64,000 nucleotides of DNA, from contig JAKLLG010000001.1 in assembly GCA_023150275.1 (NCBI GenBank), positions 310,001-374,000 on the forward strand, written 5' to 3'. Source of the stretch: Rhodocyclaceae bacterium. Lineage in GTDB: Bacteria > Pseudomonadota > Gammaproteobacteria > Burkholderiales > Rhodocyclaceae. The notes below the pieces were generated by a model. That model saw nothing but the letters and a program-made list of their open reading frames with translations, was not told the DNA's origin and did not search any database. This document shows positions 36,441 through 44,926 of this stretch, piece after piece. Within the stretch, counting starts at the first letter, position 1. Every line of letters begins with the position of its first letter. Both the position numbers and the translations under genes were made by a program.

Positions 36441-37952
36441 TCAGCCGAGAAAGAGCTTGTACGCCGGATTGTTGGTTTCGTCCCAGTGGCGGTAGCCAAG
36501 GTTTTTCAGGAATTCGCGGAACGCGGCTTTTTCCTTCGCCGGCACCTGCATGCCGACCAGCACGCGGCCATAGTCGGCGCCGTGGTTGCGGTAGTGGAAA
36601 AGGCTGATGTTCCAGCCGGCGCTCATGCTGTTGAGGAAATTCATCAGCGCGCCGGGGCGCTCCGGGAACTCGAAGCGGTAAAGAATTTCGTTCTCGATGC
36701 CCGGCGCATGGCCGCCGACGAGGTGGCGGATATGCAGCTTGGCCATTTCGTCGTCGGTAAGATCGAGTGTGGCGTAGCCGTGCTTTTCCAGGCTGTCGAC
36801 CAGTTTCAGCGACTCGGCGCGGTTGGCAACCTGGATGCCGACGAAGACGTGCGCCTCGGCGCGGTCGTTGTAGCGGTAGTTGAACTCGGTGATGTTGCGC
36901 GAACCGATCAGCGACACGAATTTCTTGTAGCTGCCGGGCTTCTCCGGCAGCGTCACCGCAAGCACGGCCTCGCGCTGCTCGCCGATCTCGGCACGCTCGG
37001 CGACGAAACGCAGGCGGTCGAAGTTGACGTTGGCGCCGGAGGCAATCGCCACCAGCGTCTTGTCCTTTAGTTTGTGTCGCTTGGCGTATTCCTTGGCACC
37101 CGCCACCGCGAGCGCACCGGCCGGTTCGAGGATGGCACGCGTATCCTCGAAGACATCCTTGATTGCCGCACAGATGGCGTCGGTATCGACCAGCACCATC
37201 TCGTCGACATACTGCTGCGCGAGACGGAAGGTTTCCTCACCGACCGTCTTTACCGCCGCGCCGTCCGCGAAGAGGCCAACCTGGGTGAGCTTGACGCGCC
37301 GGCCGGCCTTGAGCGAGCGATCCATCGCGTCGGCATCCATCGCCTCGACACCGATGATCTTCGTTTCCGGACGCAGGCGCTTGATGTAGGCCGCCACGCC
37401 GGCGATCAGCCCGCCACCGCCGACGCAGCAGAATACGGCATCGATCTTCTTCGGGTGCTGGCGCAGGATTTCCATGCCGATCGTGCCCTGTCCGGCGATG
37501 ACCTCGGGGTCATCGAAAGGATGCACGAAGGTGAGCTTCTGCTTCTTTTCGAGTTCGAGCGCGTGGGCGTAGGCTTCGTCATAGGATTCGCCGGCGAGGA
37601 CGACCTCGCCACCACGATTCTTCACCGCCTGCACCTTGATCTGCGGTGTCGTCGTCGGCATCACGATCACCGCACGGCAGCCGATCTTCGCAGCGGAGAG
37701 GGCGACGCCCTGCGCATGATTGCCGGCCGAAGCGCAGATCACGCCGCGCTTTAGTTTCTCCGGCGAGAGCTTGGCGATCTTGTTGTAGGCACCGCGCAGC
37801 TTGAAGGAGAACACCGGCTGCATGTCCTCGCGCTTCAACAGGATGCGGTTGCCGGTGCGCGCGGAAAGGTTCGGCGCTGGATCGAGTGGCGACTCGATGG
37901 CAACGTCGTACACCTGCGCGTTGAGAATTCGTTCCAGATAGTCCTGGTGCAT
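36441..37952 (-). CDS. ilvA: Threonine ammonia-lyase, biosynthetic
   Basis: The 503-residue enzyme deaminates threonine to 2-oxobutanoate, the first step of isoleucine synthesis. It has the PLP lysine region PVFSFKLRGAYNKIA, SAGNHAQGVALSA, the glycine loop CCVGGGGLIAGVAAYI and two C-terminal ACT-like regulatory domains (about 330-410 and 425-500). These fit the long isoleucine-inhibited form. The region upstream to 38085 carries only a short GGAGGCG/CGCCTCC hairpin. Confidence 0.96.
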   Translation of the reverse strand: MHQDYLERILNAQVYDVAIESPLDPAPNLSARTGNRILLKREDMQPVFSFKLRGAYNKIAKLSPEKLKRGVICASAGNHAQGVALSAAKIGCRAVIVMPTTTPQIKVQAVKNRGGEVVLAGESYDEAYAHALELEKKQKLTFVHPFDDPEVIAGQGTIGMEILRQHPKKIDAVFCCVGGGGLIAGVAAYIKRLRPETKIIGVEAMDADAMDRSLKAGRRVKLTQVGLFADGAAVKTVGEETFRLAQQYVDEMVLVDTDAICAAIKDVFEDTRAILEPAGALAVAGAKEYAKRHKLKDKTLVAIASGANVNFDRLRFVAERAEIGEQREAVLAVTLPEKPGSYKKFVSLIGSRNITEFNYRYNDRAEAHVFVGIQVANRAESLKLVDSLEKHGYATLDLTDDEMAKLHIRHLVGGHAPGIENEILYRFEFPERPGALMNFLNSMSAGWNISLFHYRNHGADYGRVLVGMQVPAKEKAAFREFLKNLGYRHWDETNNPAYKLFLG

Positions 37953-38048
37953 GATGCAGCCCGTTTCCTTTGCAAGGCGGCAATTCTAGCACCCTGGACT
38001 GGCGTGCCATTTCATCCTGGGCGGTGCAGCGCCACGCCACATGCGGCA

Positions 38049-38065
38049 GGAGGCGGTTCGCCTCC
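38049..38065 (-). terminator. Hairpin downstream of the lap-linked solute-binding protein
   Basis: GGAGGCG (38049-38055) and CGCCTCC (38059-38065) form a 7-bp GC stem with a GTT loop 21 bases after the stop of the minus-strand solute-binding protein gene. There is no T-tract, so this is a weak terminator candidate. Confidence 0.3.
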
Positions 38066-38085
38066 CCTTGGCTCATTGGCGCATG

Positions 38086-39090
38086 TCAGATTCCGCGATC
38101 GTTCGGCGTTTTGATCAGCTGCTTCAATTCAGGACTCATCGGCAAATCGAGGTTCATGCCCTTCGGCGGAATCGCCGACTGAAACCATCTGTCATAGATC
38201 CGCTCGATCTCGCCACTGCGGTAGAGGTCACTCAGCGTATCGTCGACGATGCGCTTGAACTCGGGGTCGCCCTTACGCATCATCAGGCCGTAAGGTTCGA
38301 CGCCGAAGGATTCGTCGAGGATGACCAGCTTGTACGCATCGGCCTTTGCAGAATTCGCCAGAAGGCCCTTGAGCAGAATGTCATCGAGGACGAAAACGTC
38401 GGCCTTGCCATTGAGGACCTCATTGAAGGCATCGCCATGTGTCCGTGCAGTACGCAAGTTGACGAAGATGTTGCGCCGGGCGGTCGCGCTCTTCACGTAA
38501 GCATCCGACGTCGTGCCAGCGGTCGTCACCACCGTACGGCCCTTCAGGTCGTCGACCGAACGGATGCCTGAATCCCTGCGCACAAGCCCCTTCACGCCGG
38601 CCACGAAATACGTGGTGCTGAAACTCACATAACGCGCCCGCTGGTCGGTGTTGGTCGACGATCCGCAATAGAGATCGGCAACGCCCGATTCGATCATCAT
38701 CATGCGCGAGCTCGAAGTCGTCGGCACAGGCACTACCTCGATCGACGGCTGTTTAAGGTGCGTCTTCACGGCATCGACGATGCGCGTACAGAGCTCCCAG
38801 GAATAACCGAACACCCGACCTTCGTCATCTGTATATGAGAATGGGATCGACCCCTCGCGGTGCGCGATGTAGATCGCATTACGCTGCGCTACGCGTTCCA
38901 GCGTCTTCGGCGGCGGCTGGTAACCAGGCGGTGGTTCGAGTGATGCAGAAGATGCCGCGGTAGAGGGCGATGTCACGGGCGGCGGAATGGCGAGTGAGGC
39001 AGGCGGCGGTGCAGCGGCGACGGACGAAGCCAGCAGCGCGAAACCCGAGGCGATCACGCACATGGAACGGATCATCACATTTTTCAGCAT
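38086..39090 (-). CDS. Family 3 solute-binding protein downstream of the TolC-like gene
   Basis: This 334-residue protein has a signal peptide (MCVIASGFALLASSVAAAP), a proline/serine-rich linker (about 30-60), and an amino-acid-type SBP_bac_3 domain. Domain motifs are LERVAQRNAIYIAHREGSIP, FGYSWELCTRIVDAVK, DLYCGSSTNTDQRARYVSFS, GRTVVTTAGTTSDAY and GVEPYGLMMRKGDPEFK. It resembles glutamate/aspartate binding proteins. It starts 10 bases after the TolC-like gene, so it seems co-transcribed with the adhesin exporter. No permease is adjacent, so a sensory or matrix-related role is possible. Confidence 0.85.
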   Translation of the reverse strand: MLKNVMIRSMCVIASGFALLASSVAAAPPPASLAIPPPVTSPSTAASSASLEPPPGYQPPPKTLERVAQRNAIYIAHREGSIPFSYTDDEGRVFGYSWELCTRIVDAVKTHLKQPSIEVVPVPTTSSSRMMMIESGVADLYCGSSTNTDQRARYVSFSTTYFVAGVKGLVRRDSGIRSVDDLKGRTVVTTAGTTSDAYVKSATARRNIFVNLRTARTHGDAFNEVLNGKADVFVLDDILLKGLLANSAKADAYKLVILDESFGVEPYGLMMRKGDPEFKRIVDDTLSDLYRSGEIERIYDRWFQSAIPPKGMNLDLPMSPELKQLIKTPNDRGI

Positions 39091-39100
39091 CGTCACCACC

Positions 39101-41008
39101 TCACTGACCCGTCTTGCCGGCACGCTGTGCGACTTCGCGCACGATCCGCCACTCGCCGTCCTTGCGCTGCCAGACGAGCACCTTCTCGCTGCGCTCGCGG
39201 CGGCCACCCTCGCTGTAATCCTGCAGGAAGCGCGCACTGGCCTCGCCCTCGTCATGTCGCGTTATTTCCAGCCGCGAGATGACGATACGAATATCGCCTG
39301 CGCCGCGCAGGCGCACTCCCCGCTGATTACGCCATTCGGAGAGCGACACGCCGTTAGCCGGCTGAAACGCCGTATCGTAAAACGCCAGGTATGCGGCCAG
39401 ATCCTTCGCGGACCATGCCTCGGCCCAGGAGGCGACCCGTCTCTCGACTTCACTATCGACGGCGACAACATCGTTCATAGGGCCCACCGTTGCGGGAAGC
39501 GCGACCGAAGCCACTTCTGGCGCTCGCGTGGCGCCACCGACCAATCCTGCCGAGGCATTCATTTCGGCCAGCGCACGGTAGTTGAGGCTTTCACGGTCAA
39601 CCGTTGAGGCCACTGGAGCCAGCGGCGGGCATAGCTCGTTCAGCTGCGGCTTCGTGAATTCATCGCCGGCCGGCGCACTCTCAGGATCGACCTGCTTGAG
39701 CGCCAACTGCTCAAGCAGGCGGCCCATTCCGGCATAGCTGCGCACATGGGCGAGCGCCAGGTCGATGTCGGCATTCACCTGCGCGAGCTGGGCATTGAAC
39801 AGTTCATTCTGCGTATCGAGCAGATCGAGCAGCGAGCGCTGGCCGATATTGAACTGGTCACGATAGGCGTCGCGCGTTTTCTCGACGAGACCGACCTGGA
39901 TGCCGATGAAGGAAAGCTGGTCGTTAAGGCGGCCAATGTCGTTGAAAGCGATCGACAGCGTCTGGCGCATGTCGCGGCAAGCCTTCTCGCGCTGGTCGAG
40001 CGTGATGTTCCTGCGCTCGGCATACTGCCGGTTGCGATAAACATCGGAAAAGCCGTTGAACAGGTTGTAGGTGACCACTGCCTCGACGACCTTGTTCGAA
40101 CGGTCGCCCGGGACGCCGAGCACGTTGTTGGCACTGTCGTCGCGCGCGCGCAACTCAAGCTTCGGCATGAACGCGGAACGCCGCGCCGCGAGGTCATACA
40201 CTGCCGCTTCGCTGTTCTCGATCGAGGCGCGCAGTGCCGGGTTGTGCTCGAGAGCCGTCGCCAAGGCTTGGTCCATCGACCCCGGCAGCCCCTGCGAAAG
40301 GCGCCCCGGCAGGAAAGCGACAGCAGGCGGCGCCTCGCCGACGATACGCGTGAAGCGCGCGGTCACGTCGTGCAGGTTGGCCATCTCGGTCGTCAGGTTC
40401 ACATCGGCGAGCGCCAGGCGGCTACCTGCCTGCTCGACATCGACGCGGCGGCCGACGCCGGATTCGGCACGACGCTTCAGCTGCTCGAAGGCAATGCGGT
40501 GCTCGATATAGTTCTTCTCGGCGAGAAAAACCCGATAGCGAAAACGGATGACGTCGAAGTAGGCTCGGGAAGCCTCCAGTGCGGCATTCTCCGAGGCATC
40601 GAGGAATTCGAAGTAGCGGACGAGACGGGCGCGTCCGGCACGCTTCACCTCGTTGTAGGTAAGCAAGCCGTCGAACAGCATCTGGTTGAGGCTGACAACG
40701 TGGCCGCGGCGAGTGTAGTCCTTGTTATTGATCCCCGCGCTCGGCTGATCCAGGGTTTCCTTGCCCTTCCCGGCAGTGACGTCGACGCGCGGCAAGAAGC
40801 CGCCGCGCAATACCCCGACTTCCTCCGAGGCCTCCTGGAAAGCATGCCAGCGCGCGCGCACCTCGGGGCTGTTCAGCACGGCCTGCTGCGCTACTTCTTT
40901 CAGCGTGCGGTGCGGCAGATTGCGCTCGCCGGGAGTTTGCGCGCCGGCGAGACCAGCGGCGCAGAAGGCGGCGGCAAGCAGTCCGAGTTCGAGAATTCTT
41001 CTTTGCAT
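39101..41008 (-). CDS. lapE: TolC-family outer-membrane protein with C-terminal SnoaL-like domain
   Basis: The 635-residue protein starts with a signal peptide (LELGLLAAAFCAAGLAGAQ) and a standard TolC/OEP trimer subunit (about 30-455, two repeats ending around QFNIGQRSLLDLLDTQNELF). This is the outer-membrane channel of a type I exporter. A linker and then a roughly 120-residue C-terminal domain follow (VERRVASWAEAWSAKDLAAY to VWQRKDGEWRIVREV). That is the SnoaL/NTF2-like fold seen at the C terminus of Cds6-type L,D-transpeptidases and is unusual in TolC proteins. It is divergent from lapG across only 44 bases. The symbol follows Lap nomenclature by context. Confidence 0.85.
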   Translation of the reverse strand: MQRRILELGLLAAAFCAAGLAGAQTPGERNLPHRTLKEVAQQAVLNSPEVRARWHAFQEASEEVGVLRGGFLPRVDVTAGKGKETLDQPSAGINNKDYTRRGHVVSLNQMLFDGLLTYNEVKRAGRARLVRYFEFLDASENAALEASRAYFDVIRFRYRVFLAEKNYIEHRIAFEQLKRRAESGVGRRVDVEQAGSRLALADVNLTTEMANLHDVTARFTRIVGEAPPAVAFLPGRLSQGLPGSMDQALATALEHNPALRASIENSEAAVYDLAARRSAFMPKLELRARDDSANNVLGVPGDRSNKVVEAVVTYNLFNGFSDVYRNRQYAERRNITLDQREKACRDMRQTLSIAFNDIGRLNDQLSFIGIQVGLVEKTRDAYRDQFNIGQRSLLDLLDTQNELFNAQLAQVNADIDLALAHVRSYAGMGRLLEQLALKQVDPESAPAGDEFTKPQLNELCPPLAPVASTVDRESLNYRALAEMNASAGLVGGATRAPEVASVALPATVGPMNDVVAVDSEVERRVASWAEAWSAKDLAAYLAFYDTAFQPANGVSLSEWRNQRGVRLRGAGDIRIVISRLEITRHDEGEASARFLQDYSEGGRRERSEKVLVWQRKDGEWRIVREVAQRAGKTGQ

Positions 41009-41052
41009 TGCTTCCTCTGTCGGGGCACTATAGCCCATGGGGCACGGATTCT

Positions 41053-41808
41053 ATGGTATCCGGCCACGACCTTGCTGTGCACAAAGTCACGAATATCCCA
41101 CATCGCGAGAGAACGCGCATCCCGGCGCTCGACAGGTCCAGCACGCCGGGCTTGTCTCATCGCCTGCTTTGGTCAATCACGGCCGCACTGTCCATCGGCC
41201 TGAGCGTCGCTGCATCGGCCCTCGATTTTGCCAGCCTGCAGGATCAGCTGATCGCCCGCTTCGGCCCGGCGCGCATCAACCTCCTGAAGGACTGGCAGGC
41301 CCTGCTCGAGGCCACCCGCCCGCTCCCCGAGGTCGAGAAGTTCCGCCGGGTAAATGATTTCTTCAACCGCAACATCGGCTTCGACGAGGACATCACGGTC
41401 TGGAACCAGAGCGACTACTGGGCGACGCCGCTCGAGACAATCGGCCGCGGACGGGGTGACTGCGAGGACTTCTCCATCGTCAAGTACTACACGCTCCGCC
41501 AGGCCGGAGTTCCCGTCAGCAAGATGCGCCTCATCTATGTCAAGGCGACGCAGGGTGGCGCGCAGCGGGCGCACATGGTGCTCGCCTACTATCCCTCGCC
41601 GACTGCCGAGCCGCTGGTGCTCGACAACCTTGATCCCGTCATCAAGCCAGCCTCGAAGCGCCGGGATCTGGTACCTGTCTTCAGCTTCAACAGCCAGGGA
41701 ATTTTCGCCGGCGTCGCCGGCAATGCCGCCGCCTCGAAGGGCGGCAGCGGCAGGCTCTCGCGCTGGGATGACCTGATGCAGCGCGCCCGCGCCGAAGGAT
41801 TCGAATGA
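41053..41808 (+). CDS. lapG: LapG-type periplasmic cysteine protease
   Basis: This 251-residue transglutaminase-like protease releases Lap adhesins from the cell surface by cutting at a TAAG-type site. A membrane or signal segment (about 37-56) precedes the domain. The catalytic triad is C137 (GRGRGDCEDFSIVKYYTLRQ), H174 (RAHMVLAYY) and D191 (PLVLDNLD), and acidic residues next to C137 match the calcium site. The spacing is nearly the same as in Pseudomonas LapG. The ATG at 41053 avoids overlap with the divergent tolC-like start. lapD follows after 29 bases. Confidence 0.93.
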   Translation: MVSGHDLAVHKVTNIPHRERTRIPALDRSSTPGLSHRLLWSITAALSIGLSVAASALDFASLQDQLIARFGPARINLLKDWQALLEATRPLPEVEKFRRVNDFFNRNIGFDEDITVWNQSDYWATPLETIGRGRGDCEDFSIVKYYTLRQAGVPVSKMRLIYVKATQGGAQRAHMVLAYYPSPTAEPLVLDNLDPVIKPASKRRDLVPVFSFNSQGIFAGVAGNAAASKGGSGRLSRWDDLMQRARAEGFE

Positions 41809-41837
41809 AACAACGCCATTTTCGTGAGGACTGAATC

Positions 41838-43748
41838 ATGTCCATGTACCGACAACTCTGGCTCGCCGTCGCCATCAGCACCCTGCTCGCACTCGGCGGC
41901 AGCCTGCTCGCCTCGACGCTCGCCGCACGCAGCTATCTTTCGCAGCAACTGACGCTCAAGAACGCGGACAACGCGACGGCGCTCGCCCTGGCGCTCTCGC
42001 AGAAGCAGCCCGATGCCGTCGACATCGAGCTGGCTGCCGCCGCGCTCTTCGACAGCGGCAACTACGAACTCATCCGCGTCACCGACCCGGAAGGCAAGCT
42101 CATCGTCGAGCGAATTGCCGACGGCGGTGACCTCGGTGCGCCGGAGTGGTTCATGCGGCGATTTCCGATCACCGCCAGCCCGGGAGAAGCGCAGATCTCG
42201 AGCGGCTGGAAGCAGGTGGGCGTCGTCCGCCTCGTCAGCCACAGCCGCTTCGCCTACCGCGCCCTTTGGGAAAGCACGCTCGACATGATCGTCGCCCTCG
42301 CGCTTGCCGGCGCGCTCGGCGGTTATCTCGGCTCGCTCGTCCTGCGCCGCCTCAAGCGGCCGCTCGACGCAGTGATCGGGCAGGCGCAGGCCATCTCCGA
42401 GCGGCGCTTCGTCACCATCGAGGAACCCGGCGTTCCCGAGCTTAAGCGGCTGGCGACGGCGATGAACGCTACGGTGACGCGCCTCAAGACGATGTTCGAC
42501 GAGGAAGCGGCGCGCCTCGAAAGCGTGCGCCGCGAGGCCAACTGCGACGCGTTGACCGGGCTGGCCAACCGCAGCTTCTTCATGGCCCAGCTACGCGAAG
42601 CGACGTTGGCCGACGACGCGAGCGGCGGCTCGGTGTTCATCGCCCGCCTTGCCCACCTCGCCACGGTTAACCAGTCGCTCGGCCGCGAAGCCACCGACGA
42701 ACTCCTGCGCCGCTTCGGCAAGGTGCTCGACGAAACTGCCGGGCAGCGCCCGCAGGCCGTCGCCGCGCGCCTCAACGGCGCCGACTTCGCCCTGCTGCTG
42801 CCCGGAGCCGGCAACCCTGCGGCCACCGCCGAGGCACTGCTCGCCGCACTGACACAGGAGGCAGCGAGCTTCCTGCCCGACGCCGAGACAACCTGGCTCG
42901 CCTGCGGCCGCTTCCCGCGTGGCATCGACCTTGGCACCGTGCTGGCGCAGGTCGACGCCGCGCTCGCCGCCGTCGAGGCCGAAGGGCGCAACGGCCTGCG
43001 CATCGTCGATCTGCACGAAGGCGACGATGCGCCGAAGAGCGCAGACGAATGGTCCCGGCTGATCCGTCGTGCCCTCGAGCAGCGCTGGGTGAGGCTCGTC
43101 TCCTTCCCTGTCGTCGCGCTCCCCGGCGGGCTGATGCACCGTGAATGCCCGCTGCGGCTGATGTTCGACGAAGGCGGCGAATGGCAGCCGGCCGGCCGCT
43201 TCCTGCCCGTTGCCGAACGCCTGAAGCTGACCCCGCAGCTCGACCTCGCCGCGGTCGAGCTCGGCCTCGCCGAGCTCAGCGACAAACCGGACCTCAGCGG
43301 ACTCGCCATCAACCTCTCGGCGAGTTCGATCCAGTCGCCGGCGTTCCGCAACGAGCTGCGTGCGCTGCTGCGCCGCCACCCCGCAACCCGCCGCCTGTGG
43401 CTCGAGGTTTCGGAAGCCGGCGCGCTTGCGCATTTCGAGGCCTTCCGCGCGCTCTGCCTCGAACTCAAGGATGTCGGCTGCCAGATGGGCATCGAGCACT
43501 TCGGCCGCCAGTTCAGCGAGATCGGCCGCCTGCACGACCTCGGCCTCGACTACCTGAAGATCGATGCCAGCTTCATCCGCGGGCTGGAGGCCAATGTCGG
43601 CAACCAGTCCTTCCTCAAGGGACTGACCACGATCGCCCACGGCATCGGCATGAAGGTGATTGCCGAGGGCGTGGCCAACGAGGCGGAACTCGCAGTACTG
43701 GCCGACGTCGGTTTCGACGGTGCGACGGGGCCCGGAGTCCGGGAATAA
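41838..43748 (+). CDS. lapD: LapD-type c-di-GMP receptor controlling LapG
   Basis: The 636-residue inner-membrane protein sequesters LapG when c-di-GMP is bound. It has a first membrane helix (about 8-30), a periplasmic LapD/MoxY-N domain with the conserved tryptophan loop ISSGWKQVGVV, and a second helix (about 150-172) leading into HAMP. A degenerate GGDEF (NGADF in place of GGDEF) and a degenerate EAL (ECP in place of EAL) follow. These keep the ligand-binding fold but not catalysis, as in known LapD proteins. GAGG lies 12-15 bases before the ATG. Confidence 0.93.
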   Translation: MSMYRQLWLAVAISTLLALGGSLLASTLAARSYLSQQLTLKNADNATALALALSQKQPDAVDIELAAAALFDSGNYELIRVTDPEGKLIVERIADGGDLGAPEWFMRRFPITASPGEAQISSGWKQVGVVRLVSHSRFAYRALWESTLDMIVALALAGALGGYLGSLVLRRLKRPLDAVIGQAQAISERRFVTIEEPGVPELKRLATAMNATVTRLKTMFDEEAARLESVRREANCDALTGLANRSFFMAQLREATLADDASGGSVFIARLAHLATVNQSLGREATDELLRRFGKVLDETAGQRPQAVAARLNGADFALLLPGAGNPAATAEALLAALTQEAASFLPDAETTWLACGRFPRGIDLGTVLAQVDAALAAVEAEGRNGLRIVDLHEGDDAPKSADEWSRLIRRALEQRWVRLVSFPVVALPGGLMHRECPLRLMFDEGGEWQPAGRFLPVAERLKLTPQLDLAAVELGLAELSDKPDLSGLAINLSASSIQSPAFRNELRALLRRHPATRRLWLEVSEAGALAHFEAFRALCLELKDVGCQMGIEHFGRQFSEIGRLHDLGLDYLKIDASFIRGLEANVGNQSFLKGLTTIAHGIGMKVIAEGVANEAELAVLADVGFDGATGPGVRE

Positions 43749-43766
43749 CCGAAGGAGAGACTTCGC

Positions 43767-43842
43767 CGGCAGGCTCTGCGCTGCCGGCCATCCGGGAGGG
43801 GGCCCGCAGCGCAGGAGAGCAGCAGGTCGCGATCAGGGATCG
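43767..43842. repeat. Left direct-repeat copy flanking the accessory island
   Basis: This segment just after lapD shares TCGCGATCAGGGATCG (43827-43842) exactly with 48838-48853, and shares TCCGGGAGG followed by a GGCCC..GCAGC hairpin arm with 48801-48821. On the minus strand it reads like the last codons, stop and downstream hairpin of the adhesin gene. It contains its own stem CTGCGCTGC (43776-43784)/GCAGCGCAG (43806-43814), which may serve as the lapD terminator. Confidence 0.6.
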
Positions 43843-43856
43843 GTAGGAAAAAAGCG

Positions 43857-44669
43857 AATAGGGGACAGACCACGGTTTTACAAAACCTTCTCCCCGAGAG
43901 GTAGCTCCCCCGATTCCGGTTCAGGTAGTTTGCGCGGCCTCCCCGACTTGCCGGGCATCACCCTTCTCCCCAGCGCCCGTGCTACCTGATCGCCGAAGCG
44001 ACCGTCCCCAAGCACGAAATTTCCACTCGTCGCCTGACGAATCGAATCAACGAGTGCCGGTTCCAGCTCGAACCGGAAGAGCGCCCGATACGCCTCCTGC
44101 CGCGCGATTGCATCCGCGCCTAGCGCCAGATAAAGGGGATGGGGCGAAAGAAGCATGTTTGCCTCGCCTTGTGCGTTCGCTCGATAGCTTGACCAACGAT
44201 ACTCGCCGGGATGTGACACCATCTCCGCCCGCACCGGGTTGAGTTCGATGTAGCGCTGGCAGACCAGAAAATAGGTGTCTTCCTGCGCCAGACAGGATCG
44301 GAAACGCCCTTCCCACAATGTGCCGGAACGGCGATAGGTTCGATTCAGGTATTGCACATAACGCTGCCCCAGGGCTTTCATGAGAGCCCCCGCGCCTTCG
44401 CTGCTGGCGCATGAAAGCAGTAGATGCACATGGTTCGTCATCAGCACATAGGCGTGGATCGAACAGCCCGTCTTCACGGAATACTCCTTGAGCCAGTCGA
44501 GATAGAAGCAGTAGTCCTCATCGGCAGCAAAGCAGGCTTGGCGATTGTTGCCCCGCTGGATGATGTGCAGCGGGGTGTCGGGCAATATCACGCGGGGGCG
44601 GCGGGGCATCGGCGGACTCCGGTCAGACGATATTCATAGAGTAGATAAAACCGGGGTCTGTCCCCTATT
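43857..44669 (-). mobile_element. RAYT (REP-associated tyrosine transposase) element with terminal inverted repeats
   Basis: The unit is bounded by AATAGGGGACAGACC plus ACGGTTTTA at 43857-43880 and its near-perfect reverse complement at 44646-44669. The 24-base ends match at all but one or two positions. Between them lies one IS200/RAYT-type transposase gene. The right end falls inside a lipase-like coding sequence, which it truncates. The left end lies 14 bases after the lapD-side direct repeat. Confidence 0.8.
43878..44609 (-). CDS. REP-associated tyrosine transposase
   Basis: This 243-residue Y1 transposase starts MPRRPRVILPDTPLHIIQRG. It shows the metal-binding HVH motif in VLMTNHVHLLLSC, the active-site tyrosine region near RYVQYLNRTYRRSGTLWEGR, and the family's YIELNPVRAEMV and GEYRWSSY segments. 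RAYTs mobilise short palindromic REP sequences by single-strand transfer. The open reading frame is intact and its 3' end reaches into the left inverted repeat. Confidence 0.92.
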   Translation of the reverse strand: MPRRPRVILPDTPLHIIQRGNNRQACFAADEDYCFYLDWLKEYSVKTGCSIHAYVLMTNHVHLLLSCASSEGAGALMKALGQRYVQYLNRTYRRSGTLWEGRFRSCLAQEDTYFLVCQRYIELNPVRAEMVSHPGEYRWSSYRANAQGEANMLLSPHPLYLALGADAIARQEAYRALFRFELEPALVDSIRQATSGNFVLGDGRFGDQVARALGRRVMPGKSGRPRKLPEPESGELPLGEKVL

Positions 44670-44924
44670 TGCTCCGGAGAGGTGATCCACCACCGTCCAT
44701 TGCACTGCAAATTTCTCAGCCTCCGTTTGCGTGAATTTGCTGGCGTGTTCGTTACCCAATGTGAGCCAGGCCAAATCGATTTCGCCACTGAAATGCCCGG
44801 ACTCTGATGTCAAATCGCCTGGAGCCTGATCCGGCGTCCTTTTGGCCCGGAAGTTGTAGAGGGCTTCGGCAGCCATTTGCAGGTTGGCATACTTGAGCAT
44901 TTCGGCAATAGTCGGTGCAGCCAT
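44634..44924 (-). pseudogene. Lipase-like protein copy 2, truncated by the RAYT element
   Basis: The 84 real residues from MAAPTIAEMLKYANLQMAAE to WTVVDHLS match the N terminus of the full-length lipase-like protein (45744-46961; compare YLKYVNLQMAAEAF and QWEVVDQR). At 44669 the frame enters the transposase inverted repeat and ends within 12 residues. The catalytic serine motif and the rest of the hydrolase are missing, so this copy is inactive. It lies two bases after the partner gene copy 2. Confidence 0.85.
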
Positions 44925-44926
44925 GA

